Shown here: positions 6,589 to 8,884 of the stretch, in pieces
Layout of the letters: every line of letters starts with the position of its first letter
Position numbering within the stretch: the first letter of the stretch is position 1
Origin: an uncultured Desulfobacca sp.
Lineage (GTDB): Bacteria > Desulfobacterota > Desulfobaccia > Desulfobaccales > Desulfobaccaceae
Length of the DNA stretch: 8,884 nucleotides
Direction of reading: 5' to 3'
NCBI GenBank assembly: GCA_937958145.1
Contig: CALGOE010000253.1
Location: 1 to 8,884 of the forward strand
Made by a program: the position numbers and the translations under genes
The notes under the pieces: model-generated
Seen by the model: only the letters and a program-made list of their open reading frames with translations
Told to the model about the DNA's origin: nothing
Databases searched by the model: none

Positions 6589-7818
6589 ATGGCGCCGTAT
6601 GCCTTGGAAGATCGCCTATCCTGGAGATGGTGGGTGACCCCCAAGCCATTGAAGGATAAACCCATCCACCGCTGGTTTGTCTTCCCGCATAGTTTTACCA
6701 GTGAATTGGTGCATGCCCTCATCGATGAGTGGGGTTTGACCCCTAAAGACCGCATTCTTGATCCCTTTGTGGGGGCCGGCACGACCTTACTGGCAGCAAA
6801 GGAGAAGGGGGTTCCCGCCACCGGTTACGATTTACTGCCGCTGGCCGTGTTAACCTCCAGAGTTAAAATTACGGATTACCAAATCCCTCGATTGGTGGAC
6901 TTGTGGCATTCCCTGCAGAAGAACCTTGATCTTACCCAATGGAGCCTCCCCTCAAAGTCGTATCCCCCCCTTGTTGAACAGGCCCTTCCAGGTGACTTCC
7001 TCAAGGTGTTCGATGGGATTGCCCAAACCATAACAAGCACCCCGATGTTTGACCATGAGAGGGACTTTTTCAGCCTGGCTTTGGTGTCAATAATTCCCCA
7101 ATACAGTAAGGCGGTAGCCACCGGGGGATGGCTGAAATGGATTCATACTAAAAAAGATGCCAAATCCATTCCCAACAGCTTTGCTAATAAAGTTAATATG
7201 ATGCTGGAGGATTTGAATAATTCCAGCAGTGGCAATGGCCCTTTTTGGCATGTCAGGGTAGCTGATGCCAGGAAACTGCCAGAGAAGGATGCAAACTTTA
7301 CGGCAGTCATCACCTCCCCTCCCTACCCAAACCGCCATGATTACACCCGGATTTTTGGTGTGGAACTTATGTTTGGCTTTCTGGACTGGGTAGAGACGAG
7401 GCAAGTCCGCTATCAAAGCTTTCACTCCCACCCCGAGGCCCGGCCCTTACGAGGGAATATAGCTGGGTACGCACAACCCGAAAGACTGTCCCAGATTCTC
7501 AACGGTCTTAAGAAAAAAGGCATGATACCTAGGATTCTTTCCATGCTGGCAGGGTATTTCCTGGATATGTATCTCAGCCTTCGGGAGGTCAGGAGGGTTT
7601 GCCAAAAAGGGGCGCAAATCGCCTTTATAGTGGGGAATGCGCAATATTTGGGGGAACCTATTCAGGTTGATGAATTGACCGCCGAAATAGGAGAGCAGGC
7701 CGGATTGCTTTGTGAAAAGATCATTGCGGTTCGCTTCAGGGGCAACAGCGCCCAGCAGATGGGTAAATACGGCCGTCTTCCCAGCAGAGAGAGTATAGTG
7801 ATTTTTAAGAAAAATTGA
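6589..7818 (+). CDS. DNA methyltransferase of the DPFxGxGT / TSPPY type (N4-cytosine or N6-adenine)
   Basis: Predicted SAM-dependent amino-methyltransferase acting on DNA, 409 residues. Motif I is DPFVGAGTT at 58-66, followed by the GYDLLPLAV segment (motif II-like acidic residue). Motif IV is TSPPYPNRHDY starting at 242, the catalytic [S/T/D]PPY loop. The C-terminus carries AFIVGNAQY and a basic ending with RGNSAQQMGKYGRLPSRES. The order is I then IV, with about 180 residues between them, enough for a target-recognition or helical domain in the middle. SPPY with FxGxG is common in N4-cytosine enzymes but also occurs in N6-adenine ones, so the base is undetermined. It shares no domain layout with the first methyltransferase, so the two are not duplicates. 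The start ATG lies 10 bases after the ATPase stop with only a modest GA-rich ribosome site (GAGAAGAG, 6577-6584). Codon use is AT-richer than in the NurA-like gene. A C7 run at 6964-6970 lies within the coding sequence. Confidence 0.85.
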   Translation: MAPYALEDRLSWRWWVTPKPLKDKPIHRWFVFPHSFTSELVHALIDEWGLTPKDRILDPFVGAGTTLLAAKEKGVPATGYDLLPLAVLTSRVKITDYQIPRLVDLWHSLQKNLDLTQWSLPSKSYPPLVEQALPGDFLKVFDGIAQTITSTPMFDHERDFFSLALVSIIPQYSKAVATGGWLKWIHTKKDAKSIPNSFANKVNMMLEDLNNSSSGNGPFWHVRVADARKLPEKDANFTAVITSPPYPNRHDYTRIFGVELMFGFLDWVETRQVRYQSFHSHPEARPLRGNIAGYAQPERLSQILNGLKKKGMIPRILSMLAGYFLDMYLSLREVRRVCQKGAQIAFIVGNAQYLGEPIQVDELTAEIGEQAGLLCEKIIAVRFRGNSAQQMGKYGRLPSRESIVIFKKN

Positions 7819-7865
7819 ATAGTAATTCATTTGCATAACCCAGGATTATGGGCGAGGAAATATTT
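7816..7865 (+). promoter_or_regulatory. Short AT-rich gap with ribosome binding site for the last gene
   Basis: The 47-base gap (7819-7865) is the longest within the cluster. It has a small perfect dyad, TGAAT 7816-7820 with ATTCA 7825-7829, and a second, CATAA 7834-7838 with TTATG 7846-7850. Neither is GC-rich with a T-run, so there is no terminator and read-through from the methyltransferase is likely. GAGG at 7854-7857 lies 8 bases before ATG 7866 and fixes that start. An in-frame ATG at 7848 is possible but has poorer spacing. Confidence 0.5.
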
Positions 7866-8884
7866 ATGTCTAAGGTAATCGAAATCCTTTTAACATTGCC
7901 ACCGGATTACCAACAGGAAGTTATCAACCTGTCTCTGAAACAACGATCTCATGTCACAGAAAAATCAAGAAAGGTATTGGAGCACGCCATAGAAACTTTC
8001 ATTTCCATTAAAGGCTTTCGAACTCCCCTCAACGCCCCCGCACCCCTCATCACCCAGGAAATAAAGAGGAACTTGAAGAAGCCTGGCAGAGCAGATCTGC
8101 TGTTTTGGGCGATTTTCAGAGTTTGGATGGAATCACACTCAGAATTACGACAAGCCATCGGCCAATATTGCACCGATAAAATGATTAACTTCAGAGACAC
8201 CTTGGAGACCTCAGAAAATCGAACTGCAATAAAAGAGATGGTTGAAAAGACAGCTGAGGCCTTTATTCAGGAAAACCCCGACTACCAGATCCAGGATGTA
8301 CTGCTGATGTGCCAATGTTTGGCTTTTGGCATCATGGATGAGGAAGAACGGAACGGGCTTGAAAAAGAAAAGGAATCGGAAATGAAGGATCCGAAAGCCG
8401 CCGATGGCTTTGCTTCAGAATTTTGGCGTTGCCGGCTGGAAGAATTACGGCAACTCAAGGCTGATGCCGCAGAATGGAAAGAATTTGACGATTTCATCTC
8501 CAAAGCTAGGCAGATTTTTGGTGAGAAGGAAGCTGAGCGCGAGTGGCTTTCCCGTTTGGGTGACCTGCAGGGGGCTCTCGGAAAACTCATAGAGGAAGCT
8601 GAGGATACCTTTGGCTTCTTCGGTTTCACTGATATTCCCACTTGGGACACCAAAAACGTTAACCCTGAAAAAGCACCTCTCTTGGCGGAGGAAGTACGGG
8701 AATTAAAAGAAAAGCTGCTTAAGCATAGGGAAATCAGAGGCCAAGTACCTCAAACCCTTGTCGAAGAAGAAAAGCGCCGCAATACACTGACAGAAATGGA
8801 ACAAGAAATACTGAGCCTAAAGCAAAAGATAACTGCTGACTTGGACCTAACGGAAGCACCTTCAGAAGTGGAGTCGGTGACGGA
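7866..8884 (+). CDS. Unrecognised helical, partly coiled-coil protein (partial, runs off the window)
   Basis: The frame is open from ATG 7866 to the window edge: 339 complete codons and no stop. GAGG stands 8 bases before the start. A stop in the same frame at 7836-7838 limits any upstream extension. I do not recognise the family. The visible part is rich in Glu, Lys, Gln and Arg with very little Gly, as in an all-helical protein. An aromatic helical segment LLFWAIFRVWMESHSELR lies near residues 78-95; it is too polar to be a clear membrane span. Two Cys close together (CQC) occur near 149-151. From about 270 onward the heptad-like EEVRELKEKLLKHRE and MEQEILSLKQKI stretches suggest a coiled coil. 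No signal peptide, Walker motif or nuclease motif is seen, though domains could lie past the edge. The DNA is clearly AT-richer than genes 1-3. Position right after the second methyltransferase suggests it belongs to the same system, perhaps as sensor or scaffold, but that is inference. Confidence 0.7.
   Translation, partial: MSKVIEILLTLPPDYQQEVINLSLKQRSHVTEKSRKVLEHAIETFISIKGFRTPLNAPAPLITQEIKRNLKKPGRADLLFWAIFRVWMESHSELRQAIGQYCTDKMINFRDTLETSENRTAIKEMVEKTAEAFIQENPDYQIQDVLLMCQCLAFGIMDEEERNGLEKEKESEMKDPKAADGFASEFWRCRLEELRQLKADAAEWKEFDDFISKARQIFGEKEAEREWLSRLGDLQGALGKLIEEAEDTFGFFGFTDIPTWDTKNVNPEKAPLLAEEVRELKEKLLKHREIRGQVPQTLVEEEKRRNTLTEMEQEILSLKQKITADLDLTEAPSEVESVT

Noticed and set aside
5754..6821. 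Long open frame on the minus strand (355 residues)
   Set aside because: It is antisense to the HerA Walker B region and the start of the second methyltransferase, with no motif and no plausible gene context.
436..7818. Assignment as DISARM or BREX
   Set aside because: Adenine methyltransferases occur in both, but DrmA/DrmB, PglZ and BrxC are absent from the window, and NurA plus HerA is not their signature. Genes outside the window could change this.
1..8884. CRISPR array, tRNA/rRNA genes, insertion sequences, integrase or attachment sites
   Set aside because: I looked on both strands and saw no regularly spaced repeats, no tRNA-like cloverleaf ends, no transposase motifs and no terminal inverted repeats with target duplications.

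Overview
The window looks like part of a bacterial accessory (defence-type) gene cluster. Coding is on the + strand throughout. The DNA is GC-rich, Shine-Dalgarno sequences are clear and one gene starts at GTG. This suits a GC-rich bacterium, perhaps a Desulfobacterota or Clostridia lineage. That placement is a weak guess from style only, because no housekeeping or RNA gene is present to anchor taxonomy.

Layout. Bases 1-101 hold the last 32 codons of an unrecognised upstream gene. Bases 102-435 are a non-coding leader with several inverted repeats and no confident promoter. Five genes follow. (1) 436-3693 is a large type IIG-like protein joining an N-terminal PD-(D/E)xK nuclease, an N6-adenine methyltransferase and a C-terminal target-recognition region. 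(2) 3690-4805 is a NurA-like nuclease, overlapping gene 1 by four bases. (3) 4818-6578 is a HerA/FtsK-superfamily DNA-pumping ATPase with an odd Walker A motif. (4) 6589-7818 is a second, unrelated DNA methyltransferase of the DPFxGxGT/TSPPY type. (5) 7866 to the window edge is an unrecognised, probably helical, coiled-coil-containing protein cut off by the window.

How they may work together (inference). Genes 1-4 are packed with gaps of -4, 12 and 10 bases, so they are almost certainly one operon. Gene 5 follows after 47 bases with no terminator. HerA and NurA are known in archaea as partners that process DNA ends. Here the pair sits between two DNA methyltransferases, one carrying its own nuclease. 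The simplest reading is a methylation-guided anti-phage or anti-plasmid system: methylation marks self, and unmarked DNA is cut, pumped and degraded by the HerA-NurA pair. It lacks the signature genes I would need to call BREX, DISARM, Dnd/Ssp or a type I/III restriction system, at least inside this window. I cannot tell without a search whether this exact combination has been described.
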